Positions 16,545 to 26,448 of a stretch of 64,000 nucleotides of DNA are shown here, piece by piece. Under the pieces are notes generated by a model, which was given only the letters and a program-made list of their open reading frames with translations, did no database searches and was not told the DNA's origin. The translations under genes were made by a program, and so were the position numbers. The stretch's first letter is position 1, and every line of letters starts with the position of its first letter. Location: NCBI RefSeq assembly GCF_025917005.1, contig NZ_CP078091.1:2480001-2544000 (forward strand), written 5' to 3'. The DNA comes from Porphyrobacter sp. ULC335. GTDB taxonomy: Bacteria; Pseudomonadota; Alphaproteobacteria; Sphingomonadales; Sphingomonadaceae.

Positions 16545-17129
16545 TCAGTCGTCTATCCCGTCATGTTCGCCGTCGTCGTCATCGACACTCAGGTCGACAG
16601 GCGCGGCGGGCTGGATCGTCGAGACCGCATGCTTGTAGGCAAGCTGCACCGCGCCGTCGCGTTCGAGCAGCATGCAGAACAGATCATAGGCGGCAATCCG
16701 CCCTTGCAGCATCACCCCGTTCACGAGGAACATGGTCACCTGCACTTCTGCCTCTGCAACGCGGCTCAGGAACACGTCCTGAAGCAGCTTTTGCTTGCGG
16801 TTGCCGGCCTGGCTACCAAACTGCGCCGGATCGAGTGGCTGGCCCGGCATAATGGTGCTGATCGCATGCTTGTAAACAAGTTGCGACTGCCCGTCGCGGC
16901 GCAGCAGGATCGAGAAATTATCGAACCAGGTCACAATGCCCTGCAGCTTGACACCCTTCACCAGGAACATGGTGACGGGAATCTTGTTCTTGCGCAGAAG
17001 GTTGAGGAAGGCGTCCTGTAGGTTGCCACCCTGCCGGGCAGCCGATCCGCCACCCTCATTGCTGCGGGATTCGCTTGAAGTGGCAGCACGTGCAACCGGA
17101 CGGGGGGAGAGCGTTCGCCCGCTGGACAT
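16545..17129 (-). CDS. hfq: Hfq with two fused Sm domains
   Basis: A 194-residue RNA chaperone that promotes sRNA-mRNA pairing. Two full Sm/Hfq domains are seen, at about 36-97 and 114-175. Each has a first helix with LQD ([20 protein letters not shown]), an Sm1 ([26 protein letters not shown]) and an Sm2 ([20 protein letters not shown]). Both keep the YKHA motif. Ordinary Hfq is about 80-100 residues and forms a hexamer, so this chain would give a hexameric ring from three subunits, or a larger double ring. The ~35-residue N-terminal extension is polar, and the tail is very acidic ([12 protein letters not shown]). It sits in the ntrX-hfq-hflX order. Confidence 0.93.
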   Translation of the reverse strand: MSSGRTLSPRPVARAATSSESRSNEGGGSAARQGGNLQDAFLNLLRKNKIPVTMFLVKGVKLQGIVTWFDNFSILLRRDGQSQLVYKHAISTIMPGQPLDPAQFGSQAGNRKQKLLQDVFLSRVAEAEVQVTMFLVNGVMLQGRIAAYDLFCMLLERDGAVQLAYKHAVSTIQPAAPVDLSVDDDDGEHDGIDD

Positions 17130-17289
17130 GGTCGTGGCTCCTGTTTTTGGCGGCCGACGTTACGGTCCGCGTGGATCAGGCCGCCGCAAAAAAGCGGGGA
17201 ACGACGGCCCTACAATGTCCATAATGGCGATTGCGCCGCCTCCGGACAAGGCTTGATTTCACGCGAGATTGCCGCGCGTTGTGGTCTGC

Positions 17290-18672
17290 CTATTCGTCAC
17301 CATCGCGGCGGTCGGCCATGCCGAGGAGCTTAAGCTTGCGGTGCAAGGCCGAGCGTTCCATGCCGATGAAGCTCGCCGTCTTGGAGATATTGCCCGAGAA
17401 GCGGCGGATCTGGATTGCGAGATACTCGCGTTCGAAACTCACCCGCGCCTCGCGCAGCGGCACGCCCATGATTGCTGAAAGGCTGTCGCTGGCCAGACCG
17501 ATCTGCCCGCCGATGATTTCGGGCGGAAGCATGTCAGGCTCTACGGTGCCGAGCCGTTCTCGCGGGGTCATGATGATCGTGCGTTCGACCACGTTGCGCA
17601 ATTGGCGGACGTTGCCGGGCCAATCATAGGCTTGCAACGCAGCCATCGCCTCGGTCGAAATTTCCGGCGGGGCGAGACCTTGATCGTTCGAATAGCGGGT
17701 GAAGAAATGCTCGGCCAGTGCGGGCACATCCTCCCGTCGTTGGGCGAGCGAGGGGAGCACTACCGGCACCACATTGAGGCGGTAGAACAGATCCTCGCGG
17801 AACCGCTTTTCCGCCATTTCCACAGTCAGGTCACGGGTGGTGGAAGACACCACCCGGACATCCACACCGATCTGGCGCGTACCGCCGACGCGCACGAAGC
17901 TCTGGTCGGTCAGCACGCGCAGGATGCGGGCCTGCGTCGAGAGCGGCATGTCGGCAATCTCGTCGAGATAGAGCGTGCCGCCGTCCGCCATTTCCAGCAG
18001 TCCGGGGCGCACCTGCTTGCCATTCACTTCCTCGCCGAACAATTCTTGCTCGAAGCGTTCAGGCGTGATGCGCGCCGAATTGACCAGCACGAAAGCGCCG
18101 GTGGAACGCGCGCTCCAGGCGTGGAGCAGGCGTGCAGCCACTTCTTTGCCCGCGCCCGCTGGTCCGGAAATGAGCACGCGGCTGCCGGTGCTCGCAACTC
18201 GCTTCAAGGTCGCGCGGACGGCGTTGATGGCGGGCGAATTGCCGGTGAACTCGGCGCTGCCCCAGCTGCCCTCGCGCAGGCGGCTGTTCTCGCGCCGCAG
18301 CCGTTCAGTCTCGGTCGCCCGCTCAACCAGCAGCAGCAGCCGCTCTGCCTCGAAGGGCTTTTCGATGAAATCCATCGCGCCGCGGCCCACGGCGGCCACC
18401 GCGGTGTCGATATTTCCGTGACCGGAGAAGATGATGACCGGCAGGTTCGGCTCGCGCGTCTTGATCGCGTCGAGCAGTTCCAACCCGTCCATCTGGCTGC
18501 CGTGGAGCCAGACGTCGAGCAGCACGAGACTGGGGCGCCGCTCATCGATGGCCGCCAGAGCCTCGGTGCTGTCGGCAGCGGTGCGGCAGGCATAGCCCTC
18601 GTCACCGAGCACGCCGGCCACCAGTTCACGAATATCGCGTTCGTCGTCGACAATCAGGATTTCGAGCGCCAT
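17290..18672 (-). CDS. ntrX: NtrX-type response regulator lacking GAFTGA
   Basis: A 460-residue regulator paired with NtrY. The receiver domain has phospho-accepting D53 in LVLLDVWLHG. The AAA+ domain has Walker A GPAGAGKEVAA and Walker B GTLYLDEIADM. Where sigma-54 activators have ELFGHEKGAFTGA it reads ELFGEEVNGKQVRPG, so direct sigma-54 activation is doubtful. NtrX proteins of alphaproteobacteria often share this feature. The C-terminal Fis-type helix-turn-helix is NISKTASFIGMERSALHRKLK. It lies after ntrY and before hfq. Confidence 0.92.
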   Translation of the reverse strand: MALEILIVDDERDIRELVAGVLGDEGYACRTAADSTEALAAIDERRPSLVLLDVWLHGSQMDGLELLDAIKTREPNLPVIIFSGHGNIDTAVAAVGRGAMDFIEKPFEAERLLLLVERATETERLRRENSRLREGSWGSAEFTGNSPAINAVRATLKRVASTGSRVLISGPAGAGKEVAARLLHAWSARSTGAFVLVNSARITPERFEQELFGEEVNGKQVRPGLLEMADGGTLYLDEIADMPLSTQARILRVLTDQSFVRVGGTRQIGVDVRVVSSTTRDLTVEMAEKRFREDLFYRLNVVPVVLPSLAQRREDVPALAEHFFTRYSNDQGLAPPEISTEAMAALQAYDWPGNVRQLRNVVERTIIMTPRERLGTVEPDMLPPEIIGGQIGLASDSLSAIMGVPLREARVSFEREYLAIQIRRFSGNISKTASFIGMERSALHRKLKLLGMADRRDGDE

Positions 18673-18718
18673 CGGGCGGGTCCTTCGGATAAGTGGTCAG
18701 GGACAAGCGAAGGCGGGT

Positions 18719-20956
18719 TCACGGGGTGCCGCCTTCAATTGGATTGGGATCACGGGCAAATCGCAAGGTGACGCGGGTGCCGCCGCTCGGCGCGCTGGCA
18801 AAGCTCATGTCGCCGCCATGCTCGTCGACGATTTTGTTGACGATCGCCAGACCGAGGCCGGTGCCTTTCTCGCGGGTGGTGACATAGGGTTCGGTGATGC
18901 GGTCGCGGTCGGCAGGAAGGCCAACGCCATTGTCCTCGATAGTGACCACAATCGCCTCGCCCGCGTCGCGCATGGTGACGGCGATTTCTCCGGCATACTT
19001 GCCCTTGGCCTCGGCAGCGCGGGCTTCGACCGCCTCAACCGCGTTCTTGAGCACGTTGGTCATGGCCTGCCCGAACTGGTGCCGGTCACAGCGCACCTCG
19101 CGATCGATCAGCTCGGAGGAAGCGACGTTGAAGGCGATGCCGGAATGGGCAACCTCTTGCAGGAACACCGCCTGCCGCACCAGATCGAGCGCGTCTTCAT
19201 CTCGGAACACCGGCTTGGGCAGGCGCGCGAAGGAGGAGAATTCGTCGACCATTGTCCTCAGATCGCCGACCTGACGGACAATCGTGCTGGTCAGTTCGTC
19301 GAACAGGTCGCGATCCTCGTCGGTCACTTGCGTGCGGTAACGACGCTTCAACCGCTCAGTCGCCAGCTGGATCGGGGTGAGCGGATTCTTGATCTCGTGC
19401 GCGATCCGGCGGGCGACATCGGACCATGCCGCCTGACGCTGATCGAGCAGCTGGCGGGTGATATCCTCGAAGGTAATCACGTGCCCGCTGGTGCCCGGCG
19501 CGACCTTCACCGCAAGGGTGAGCAATTCGGTGCCCTTGGCATGGGTAACGATTGCGCGCTCTTTCCCCTCGGCAACGATGCGCGCCAGCTCCGGCGAGAG
19601 GATTTCGAGCGACTGACCGATCAGGTTCTCGGATCCGCCCGGCAAAGCTTCATGCGCGAGCATCGCCTGTGCCGAGGAGTTCATCAGCGTCACCCGCGCA
19701 GCGTCATCGACCGACACAACCCCGGCAGTCACCGACTCCAGCACCGCCTCGGTAAAGGCACGCCTGTCGTCGATTTGCCGATTGGCGCTGACCAGCGCTT
19801 GCGTTTGTTTTTCGAGCTGCGCGGTCATGCGATTGAAGGCGCGGTTGAGTAGTCCGATCTCGTCCGCCCCGGTGCGGCCTTCCAGTCTGAGCGCGAAGTT
19901 CCCCTGCCCCACCTTGCGCGCCGCTCCGACGAGGTTGGTGAGCGGCTCCACTTGCCGGTCGGCAAAGCGCAGCGCGAACCAGATGGCAAGACCCACCAGC
20001 AGCAGGCTGACGGTCACAAGCGCGATGTTGAAACGTAGCTGCAACGTGCGGGCGCTGCCCGTCAGCCGGTCATAGGCGGTAACGATCGACTGCGCGCGTG
20101 ACCACGAGTTGAACATCGTCTCCTCTGTGGTGCGGGCATTGTAGAGATAGACGCCCGTTTGCGCATCGATCGGCACCAGCGCCTCGATCCGTTCGGGACT
20201 GCCGACCACGACCGCTAGCTCTCCGCGATCAAGTCTGGGTAAGGCGGCGCGGCTGAAGGCAAGCGGACTATTGTCCTGTGTCAGGTTGAGCGCCGCCGCA
20301 GTGCGGAACGAACCGTCCTCCATCCGCTGGAGAATTGCACTTTCGGAAATCTCGCGAGCCTGCGTCTGATAGGCGTAGAAATCCGGGAAATCTGGATCGG
20401 TAATCGGCACCCGTGCCAATGTCTCTCGCATGTCGGTCGCCATAATGACGCTGTTCTGCTCAACGTCACGCTGATTGGCGTCGTAATAATTCTGCGCCAG
20501 CGCGTTGGCGTTTTCCATCAGCCCGCGGGACTGGTCCGAGAACCAGAAGTCGACCCCGGTTCCGAAGAGGAAAGCGGCAAAGCCGGCCACCAGCAGCGTC
20601 GGGATGGCGGCCACCATCGAGAAGAAGAACACAAGCCGCACGTGCAGCCGCGCCGTGCTGCCAGCGGCGCGGCGCAGCGCGAGACGGCGACCGATCAGCA
20701 CCAGCAGCATCATGGCAGGCACCAGCGTCGCCATCAGCAAGACCGAAACCTGCATCGTCGGAAGGAGGGCATCGGGCTCTCCCGACCGCCCATATGCGGA
20801 CCATGTTGCGGTAATCGCCGCAGCCAGCGCCGCGACCGCAAATCCCTCCAGCCACCGGAAGACATTGGCCCGCCGTGCCGCGATCATAAAGCGCCGCCAC
20901 CAGCGCGGCGGATGCGGCATTGCCAGCTTTATCAATCGAGGTGGGGTTTGCGCCAT
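18719..20956 (-). CDS. ntrY: Sensor histidine kinase NtrY
   Basis: A 745-residue membrane kinase that partners with NtrX. Hydrophobic segments occur near 30-50, 65-90, 110-130 and 315-335. A HAMP domain follows (ADRQVEPLTNLVGAARKVGQG), then a PAS-like domain and the H-box RRIAHEIKNPLTPIQLATERL. The ATPase N and G boxes are NVLKNAVEA and VEDNGVGLP/GTGLGLAIV. The sensed signal is unknown; related NtrYX systems respond to nitrogen, redox or envelope cues. ATG 20956 gives MAQTPPRLIKL; an upstream non-ATG start at 20986 is possible. Confidence 0.92.
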   Translation of the reverse strand: MAQTPPRLIKLAMPHPPRWWRRFMIAARRANVFRWLEGFAVAALAAAITATWSAYGRSGEPDALLPTMQVSVLLMATLVPAMMLLVLIGRRLALRRAAGSTARLHVRLVFFFSMVAAIPTLLVAGFAAFLFGTGVDFWFSDQSRGLMENANALAQNYYDANQRDVEQNSVIMATDMRETLARVPITDPDFPDFYAYQTQAREISESAILQRMEDGSFRTAAALNLTQDNSPLAFSRAALPRLDRGELAVVVGSPERIEALVPIDAQTGVYLYNARTTEETMFNSWSRAQSIVTAYDRLTGSARTLQLRFNIALVTVSLLLVGLAIWFALRFADRQVEPLTNLVGAARKVGQGNFALRLEGRTGADEIGLLNRAFNRMTAQLEKQTQALVSANRQIDDRRAFTEAVLESVTAGVVSVDDAARVTLMNSSAQAMLAHEALPGGSENLIGQSLEILSPELARIVAEGKERAIVTHAKGTELLTLAVKVAPGTSGHVITFEDITRQLLDQRQAAWSDVARRIAHEIKNPLTPIQLATERLKRRYRTQVTDEDRDLFDELTSTIVRQVGDLRTMVDEFSSFARLPKPVFRDEDALDLVRQAVFLQEVAHSGIAFNVASSELIDREVRCDRHQFGQAMTNVLKNAVEAVEARAAEAKGKYAGEIAVTMRDAGEAIVVTIEDNGVGLPADRDRITEPYVTTREKGTGLGLAIVNKIVDEHGGDMSFASAPSGGTRVTLRFARDPNPIEGGTP

Positions 20957-21050
20957 CGTTGCCGCTTTACAACAACGGTGTGGCAAATTTGCAAGGTCAA
21001 TCTGGCCGATATCCGCACTGCTGCGCTGTCATGTGCCGGACGTGCGTTGA

Positions 21051-22487
21051 TCAGGGGGGCGAGAAGCGATCAGGCTCCAGCCCCAATTCGCCAATGCGTT
21101 TGCGCAGCGTGTTGCGGTTGATTCCCAGCAACTGTGCAGCGCGCAGCTGGTTGCCACCGGTGCGGCCGAGTGCATACTCGATCAGCGGCTTTTCAAAAGC
21201 AGCCAGAGCACGATGGTAAACTGCGCCGTGCGGCGGGCTCTCGGCTGCAAGCCAGCCTGCGAGCGCAGCGCCGAACCCGCCCCGCCCGTCGCCAAGCGAC
21301 ATATTCGCCGGTGCGATTTCGGGACCGATGATGTCGTTGACGCCGTCAGCATCGATCCGTTCTTCCCGCGCCATCAGCGCGAGACGATAGACCACGTTCC
21401 GCAGCTCGCGCACATTGCCGCGCCAGTTGCGCTGCTCAAGCCGCTCGATAGCCTCGGGCGTGAGCACGCGCCGGGGCAGACCGTCTTCGGCGGCAAGTAT
21501 AAGAAAATGCTGCGCCAAGGCGGCAATATCCTCGCGCCGCTCACGCAAGGGCGGCAGCACGATCGGCACTACGTTGAGGCGGTAGAACAAGTCCTCGCGG
21601 AAGGTGCCGGCGGCGATCATCGGCGTCAGGTCGCGGTTGGTGGCAGCGATGATGCGGACATTGACCGCGATCTCCTGTCGTCCGCCCACGCGCCGGATGC
21701 GACCCGATTGCAGCGCGCGCAGCAGCCGCGTTTGCGCTTCGGCAGGCATGTCTCCGATCTCGTCGAGGAACAAGGTGCCGCCATTGGCCTGTTCGAACTT
21801 GCCGATTGCCTGCGCGATGGCGCCGGTGAATGCACCCTTTTCGTGGCCGAACAACTCGCTTTCGACCAGATCCGCGGGGATTGCGGCCGTGTTGACAGCA
21901 ACAAAGGGGCCGGTCCGGCGGTTGCCAAGCTCATGGATCGCCTCGGCGACCAGCTCCTTGCCGGTGCCGCTTTCGCCGGTCACGAGCACTGTCAGATCGT
22001 TACGCAGCACGCGCGTGATCATCCGGTAAACGCCCTGCATCGCCGGACTACGCCCGACGAGCGGCATCTTCTCGGCCTCGGTCTGCAAGGCACTTGCTGC
22101 CTCGTCCTGCGCGGGGGCGCGGGTGCCGGCGGCCTGCCTGACCGCGTGAACCAGTTCGTCCAGATCGAAAGGTTTGGGGAAGTATTCGAAGGCGTCGCTT
22201 TCGCTGGCGCGGACGGCAGTATCGAGCGTGTTCTGTGCCGACAGCACGATCACCGGCATATCGGGCGCGCGATCGCGGACCGCCGAAAGGCTCGCCAACC
22301 CGTCGCCATCTTCGAGGATAACATCGGTCAGCATCACCCCGAAACGGCGAGCGGCCAACTGTTTGTCGCGCGCTACAATGCCGGTGCAATGGGCGATGGT
22401 GAAGCCTTCATCCTCAAGCGCGGCGATGATCACCGTCGCAATGGCGGCATCATCCTCGACAAGCAGGATCGGAAGCGTTGTGGGCAT
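21051..22487 (-). CDS. ntrC: Nitrogen regulation response regulator NtrC
   Basis: A 478-residue sigma-54 activator. The receiver domain has D55 in VMLTDVILEDGDG. The AAA+ domain has Walker A GESGTGKELVAEAI, intact ELFGHEKGAFTGA for sigma-54 contact, Walker B GTLFLDEIGDMP, and RNWRGNVRELRN. The DNA-binding Fis-like end is GNQLRAAQLLGINRNTLRKRI. In low nitrogen, phosphorylated NtrC activates glutamine synthetase and uptake genes. It sits between ntrB and ntrY. Confidence 0.95.
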   Translation of the reverse strand: MPTTLPILLVEDDAAIATVIIAALEDEGFTIAHCTGIVARDKQLAARRFGVMLTDVILEDGDGLASLSAVRDRAPDMPVIVLSAQNTLDTAVRASESDAFEYFPKPFDLDELVHAVRQAAGTRAPAQDEAASALQTEAEKMPLVGRSPAMQGVYRMITRVLRNDLTVLVTGESGTGKELVAEAIHELGNRRTGPFVAVNTAAIPADLVESELFGHEKGAFTGAIAQAIGKFEQANGGTLFLDEIGDMPAEAQTRLLRALQSGRIRRVGGRQEIAVNVRIIAATNRDLTPMIAAGTFREDLFYRLNVVPIVLPPLRERREDIAALAQHFLILAAEDGLPRRVLTPEAIERLEQRNWRGNVRELRNVVYRLALMAREERIDADGVNDIIGPEIAPANMSLGDGRGGFGAALAGWLAAESPPHGAVYHRALAAFEKPLIEYALGRTGGNQLRAAQLLGINRNTLRKRIGELGLEPDRFSPP

Positions 22488-22490
22488 GGG

Positions 22491-23609
22491 TTAAGCGCTG
22501 TCCTGCGCCTGCGGCAGATGCAGGCGGAAATTCGTGAGGCCGGCGCGGGTATCGCGGTCATGGCTGACATTGCCGTTCATATCGCGAACCAGCTTGCGCA
22601 CCAGCGAAAGGCCCAGGCCCTGTCCGGAAGGCTTGGAGGAAACGAAAGGCTCGAACACATGGTCGCGCAAGGTAGGCTCGATGCCTCGCCCATTGTCGCT
22701 GATGGTGATTTCGATCGGCAGCGGCACAGCGCGCCCGTTGCGGATCGCACTGAAGGCAAGGCCGCTGACGAAGCGGGTCTGGACCACAACCACGCCGGGC
22801 CCGCCCGGCGCCAGCGCGGCATCGCGGGCGTTGGAGATGAGGTTGATGAGCACCTGCTCAAGCGCATCACGGTTGGCCAACACGGGCGGCAGAGACGGGT
22901 CGAATTCCTCGCGGATCTCGACCTCGCCAAGGGTGCCGCCCGCCGCGCGCATGGTGGCGATGGCGGCGCGGATTGCTTCATGCGGATTGCACGCGTCGAC
23001 TGGACCGGTGCGGGTGCTGCCCAGCTGCTGCATCCGATCGATCAGGCGCGCGATGCGGTCGACCTCATCGGTGATCATCCGCGCCAGCTTTTTGTCGGCA
23101 TGGGGGAGCTTGCGCGCCGCCAGCTGTCCTGCCCCGCGGATTGCGGCAAGCGGGTTCTTGATCTCGTGCGCGAGCACCGCAGGCGCGCCAAGCATGGCCT
23201 CGCCACCATAGGGGTTCGCGGCCTCGTCATGGCCGATCTGCGACAATGTCACCACACGCCAGCCCGGAAAGCCGCCGAGCGGCGAGGCGGTGAGGTTGAC
23301 GCGCGTTTCCTGTTCGCCGACCCGGATCGGCTGATCGCGGGCCACCAGCGCATCCTCGCTCACCAGGAGCCGGGCTTCGACGCGGGTGTCGAGCGGACCG
23401 ATGCGTTCTGTCAGGAGCGTGCCGACCAGTCGGTTGGCACTGGTGCCGAGCAGGTCTTCCGCGGCGTGATTGACTTCGGCAATGCGCCCCTCGCCATCGA
23501 TCAGCACGACCGCGAAGATCAGGCCGGAAAGCTGGGCGCGGGCGTCAGGACGACCGGCATCGGGTTGGACTGGCGCAGGGCCGACGCCCTCGCTCGCGCT
23601 GGTGGCCAC
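22491..23609 (-). CDS. ntrB: Nitrogen regulation histidine kinase NtrB
   Basis: A 372-residue cytoplasmic kinase/phosphatase for NtrC, normally controlled by PII. A PAS domain covers about 25-140 (GLIFAVVLIDGEGRIAEVNHAAEDLL). The H-box is VLAHEIKNPLAAIRGAGQL, followed by the N box LINLISNARDA and the G boxes SDNGRGIEP and GQGLGLSLV. GTG 23609 is the start, just after the dusB stop. The ntrB stop is 3 bases before the ntrC start, so they are co-translated. Confidence 0.94.
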   Translation of the reverse strand: MATSASEGVGPAPVQPDAGRPDARAQLSGLIFAVVLIDGEGRIAEVNHAAEDLLGTSANRLVGTLLTERIGPLDTRVEARLLVSEDALVARDQPIRVGEQETRVNLTASPLGGFPGWRVVTLSQIGHDEAANPYGGEAMLGAPAVLAHEIKNPLAAIRGAGQLAARKLPHADKKLARMITDEVDRIARLIDRMQQLGSTRTGPVDACNPHEAIRAAIATMRAAGGTLGEVEIREEFDPSLPPVLANRDALEQVLINLISNARDAALAPGGPGVVVVQTRFVSGLAFSAIRNGRAVPLPIEITISDNGRGIEPTLRDHVFEPFVSSKPSGQGLGLSLVRKLVRDMNGNVSHDRDTRAGLTNFRLHLPQAQDSA

Positions 23610-23611
23610 GC

Positions 23612-24628
23612 TCAGGCCGCCTGCTGCATCAGGAACGGCGTGTAGAAGCGCTCGATCTCGCCCAGCACCTGATCGGCATCGTCGATGAAGTTCGCCATGT
23701 TGCGGAACTCGGCCGATCCGTGGAGACCCTTCGTGTACCAGCCCAGATGCTTGCGGGCCATCTTCACCCCTGTGTCGCGGCCATAATGATCGAGCATCCG
23801 CCGGTAGTGTTCGACCACCAGCGCATATTGTTCGTCGATCCCCGGGGTCGCGCGTGCCTCACCGGTGCGCCACCAGTGCATCACCTCGCCGAGCAGCCAG
23901 GGCTTGCCGTAAGCACCGCGCCCGATCATCAGCCCGTCCGCGCCCGATTGCTCCAGCGCCTTGGCCGCGTCCTCGATCGTGCAGATGTCGCCGTTTACAA
24001 TCACGGGGATATTCACCGCGTCCTTGACCTTGCGGACGAAGGCCCAATCAGCGCTGCCCTTGTACATCTGGTTGCGGGTGCGGCCGTGGACCGTGATCAT
24101 CTTGACGCCGATATCCTCGGCCATGCGGGCAAGGTCGGGCGCGTTGAGGCTGTCGTGGCACCAGCCCATGCGCATCTTGACCGTCACCGGCACCTTCACC
24201 GCCTTGACCGTCGCCTCCATCAACCGCACCGCAAGCGGCACTTCGCGCATCAGCGCGGAGCCTGCAAGCTGGCCGACGACCTTGCGCACCGGACAACCGA
24301 AATTGATGTCGATGATCGCCGCGCCATGGCCCTCCTGGATCTTCGCCGCCTCGGCCATGCTGGCAGGATCGCAGCCGACCAGCTGCATAGAAACCGGCTC
24401 CTCGATCCGGTCCCACGCGGTCTTCTGCGTGCTAACGCGGGTCTCGCGGATCGCCGCCTCGCTCGCCACCATCTCGGTCACGTTGAGGCCCGAGCCATAG
24501 CGCCGCACCAGCGTGCGGAACGGCATGTCGGTCACGCCGGTCATCGGAGCAAGCAGCACCGGTTCGGCCACAGTAACAGGACCGATGCTGATCGGTTTTA
24601 AGGCAGGCGGTGGGGGAAGCGTGGTCAT
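23612..24628 (-). CDS. dusB: tRNA-dihydrouridine synthase DusB
   Basis: A 338-residue FMN enzyme reducing uridine in the tRNA D-loop. [14 protein letters not shown] is the N-terminal FMN-binding signature. [20 protein letters not shown] carries the catalytic cysteine, and [36 protein letters not shown] and [13 protein letters not shown] follow. As in many proteobacteria it leads the ntrBC operon, so it may share that promoter. The 80-bp region to ispDF is a divergent promoter region. Confidence 0.95.
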   Translation of the reverse strand: MTTLPPPPALKPISIGPVTVAEPVLLAPMTGVTDMPFRTLVRRYGSGLNVTEMVASEAAIRETRVSTQKTAWDRIEEPVSMQLVGCDPASMAEAAKIQEGHGAAIIDINFGCPVRKVVGQLAGSALMREVPLAVRLMEATVKAVKVPVTVKMRMGWCHDSLNAPDLARMAEDIGVKMITVHGRTRNQMYKGSADWAFVRKVKDAVNIPVIVNGDICTIEDAAKALEQSGADGLMIGRGAYGKPWLLGEVMHWWRTGEARATPGIDEQYALVVEHYRRMLDHYGRDTGVKMARKHLGWYTKGLHGSAEFRNMANFIDDADQVLGEIERFYTPFLMQQAA

Positions 24629-24708
24629 GTGAAGGATCAGTGCCTAAAATTTGTGCAAGCGCTTAGTGGATTGCCGAAAGCCCGTCCAGACCTTAAGCGA
24701 ACGGCCCG

Positions 24709-25884
24709 ATGGCCAGCCCCTCCCCCCTCCCCCCTTTTGCGGCAATTGTGGTGGCTGCGGGCAAAGGCCTGCGCGTGGGCGGCGATACCCCCAAGCAGTT
24801 CCGCGAATGGCGCGGCAAGCCGCTGATCCGCCATTCGGTCGAAGCGCTGCGGGATGCAGGGGCGAACCCGCTGGTCGTAGTGGTCAGCGCAGATGCGCAG
24901 GAGCACGCAGAGGCAGCGCTTGAAGGGATAGGCGCGGTTTCGTTTGTGATTGGCGGCGCAACACGACAGGATTCGGTGCGTGCGGGTCTCGAAGCGCTCT
25001 CAGCCGCCGATCCCCAGCGCGTGTTGATCCACGACGCAGCCCGGCCCGATTTGCCCCGCCATGTGATCGAACGCTTGCTCGGTGCGCTGGCTCACCAGCC
25101 CGGAGCGATCCCCGTTCTACCCGTGGTCGACAGCATTGCCGTCGCTGGAGAAAACGGTACCATGTCCGGCAAGGCCGAGCGCGAGATGCTGCGCCGCGTG
25201 CAGACGCCGCAAGCCTTCCGCTTCGACGCGATCCTCGCCGCGCACCGTGCGTGGTCCGGCCCGACTGACGCAGGCGACGATGCACAAGTGCTGATGGCAA
25301 GCTCCGGTTCAGTCGCGCTTGTCGATGGAGACGAGCGCTTGAAGAAGATCACCTTTGCGGAGGACTTTTTGGAACCCACCACCGTCCCCGCCTTTCGTAT
25401 CGGGCAAGGCTATGACGTCCACCGGCTCGAACCGGGCGAGGAGCTTTGGCTGGCCGGGGTGCAGATCCCGCATGACAAGGGGCTCTCCGGCCATTCGGAC
25501 GCCGACGTGGCGCTCCACGCGATCACCGACGCTGTGCTCGGTGCGGTGGGTGAAGGCGATATCGGCACGCATTTCCCGCCCAGCGACCCGCAATGGCGCG
25601 GTGCGCGCTCCGGGCGGTTTCTCGAACACGCAGTCGGGCTTGCCCGAGCGGCGGGTTACGCCATCGCCAATGTCGATCTCACCCTGATCTGCGAAGCACC
25701 CAAGATCGGCCCGCACCGTCCTGCCATGCGCGCAGAAGTCGCGCGGTTGATGGGTCTTGATGAGGGCGCGGTCAGCATCAAGGCGACCACGACCGAAAAA
25801 CTCGGCTTCACCGGCCGCGGCGAAGGCATTGCCGCGCAGGCCATCGTTCTTGTCTCGCTTGCCCCGAAAGGACTGTCCTCATGA
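24709..25884 (+). CDS. ispDF: Bifunctional IspD/IspF enzyme of the MEP pathway
   Basis: A 391-residue fusion. Residues about 1-225 are 2-C-methyl-D-erythritol 4-phosphate cytidylyltransferase (AIVVAAGKGLRVGGDTPKQF, VLIHDAARPDL, VQTPQAFRFD). Residues about 230-388 are 2-C-methyl-D-erythritol 2,4-cyclodiphosphate synthase (GYDVHRL metal-binding motif, GHSDADVALHAITDAVLG, IKATTTEKLGFTGRGEGIAA). Together they make isoprenoid precursors. The intermediate IspE step is encoded elsewhere. The fused form is typical of alphaproteobacteria. The stop overlaps the next gene by 4 bases. Confidence 0.96.
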   Translation: MASPSPLPPFAAIVVAAGKGLRVGGDTPKQFREWRGKPLIRHSVEALRDAGANPLVVVVSADAQEHAEAALEGIGAVSFVIGGATRQDSVRAGLEALSAADPQRVLIHDAARPDLPRHVIERLLGALAHQPGAIPVLPVVDSIAVAGENGTMSGKAEREMLRRVQTPQAFRFDAILAAHRAWSGPTDAGDDAQVLMASSGSVALVDGDERLKKITFAEDFLEPTTVPAFRIGQGYDVHRLEPGEELWLAGVQIPHDKGLSGHSDADVALHAITDAVLGAVGEGDIGTHFPPSDPQWRGARSGRFLEHAVGLARAAGYAIANVDLTLICEAPKIGPHRPAMRAEVARLMGLDEGAVSIKATTTEKLGFTGRGEGIAAQAIVLVSLAPKGLSS

Positions 25885-26441
25885 CGAACCGGATGATTGC
25901 TCCCCTTGTTGCACTCGCCGCACTTGCCACAGCGCAGACCGCGCAGGCCCAGCAACAGGCCTGCGTCGCCGCAGCCGATCTGTCGGATGCCGTGGTCTAC
26001 GCCATGCCGATCGCCTTCGACGCCACGCGAACGGCCTGCGCCAACCGCCTGACACGAAACGGTTTCATGGCGACTGATGGCCAGACATTTATCGCGCCAT
26101 TCCGCGACGGGCAGGACAAGGCATGGCCCGGGGCCTTCCGCGTCCTCAAGACCTTCATGGACAAGCCGGGCGCCAGCGAGGACGGTTCGGGCATGGACAT
26201 GCAAGCGATGATCGCGGCAATGCCGGAAGACGCCCTGCGGCCTTTCGTTGATGCGCTGGTCGGCCAAATGATCGCCGAGGAGATCAAGGGCGATAGCTGC
26301 GGGAAGATCGAGCGCGGGCTCGAACTCGTCAGCCCTCTGCCTGCCGAGAATGTCGGCGCTCTGGTCGCCTTCCTCGTCGAGATTGCCGAAATCAAGGAAC
26401 CGCCGGTCTGTCCGGCTCCGCAGACTGGCAAGCAGAAGTAA
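25881..26441 (+). CDS. Secreted hypothetical protein
   Basis: A 186-residue protein with a clear signal peptide (about 1-22, MTNRMIAPLVALAALATA then QTAQAQ, AxA cleavage). The mature part is alpha-helical and has four cysteines (QQACVAAADLS, RTACANRLT, GDSCGKIERGL, PVCPAP), which could form two periplasmic disulfides. No family is recognised. It starts inside the ispDF stop and precedes pncC by 7 bases, so it is likely in that operon. Confidence 0.72.
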   Translation: MTNRMIAPLVALAALATAQTAQAQQQACVAAADLSDAVVYAMPIAFDATRTACANRLTRNGFMATDGQTFIAPFRDGQDKAWPGAFRVLKTFMDKPGASEDGSGMDMQAMIAAMPEDALRPFVDALVGQMIAEEIKGDSCGKIERGLELVSPLPAENVGALVAFLVEIAEIKEPPVCPAPQTGKQK

Positions 26442-26448
26442 TCCATTG

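Noticed and set aside
17130..17289. A terminator between ntrX and hfq (CCGCTTTTTTGCGG)
   Set aside because: The stem is only 4 bp around the T run, too weak to call.
21213..23645. 810-codon open frame on the plus strand antisense to ntrC and ntrB
   Set aside because: It is the mirror of two well-supported genes and its product is Arg/His/Gly-rich without any domain, as expected of antisense frames in GC-rich DNA.
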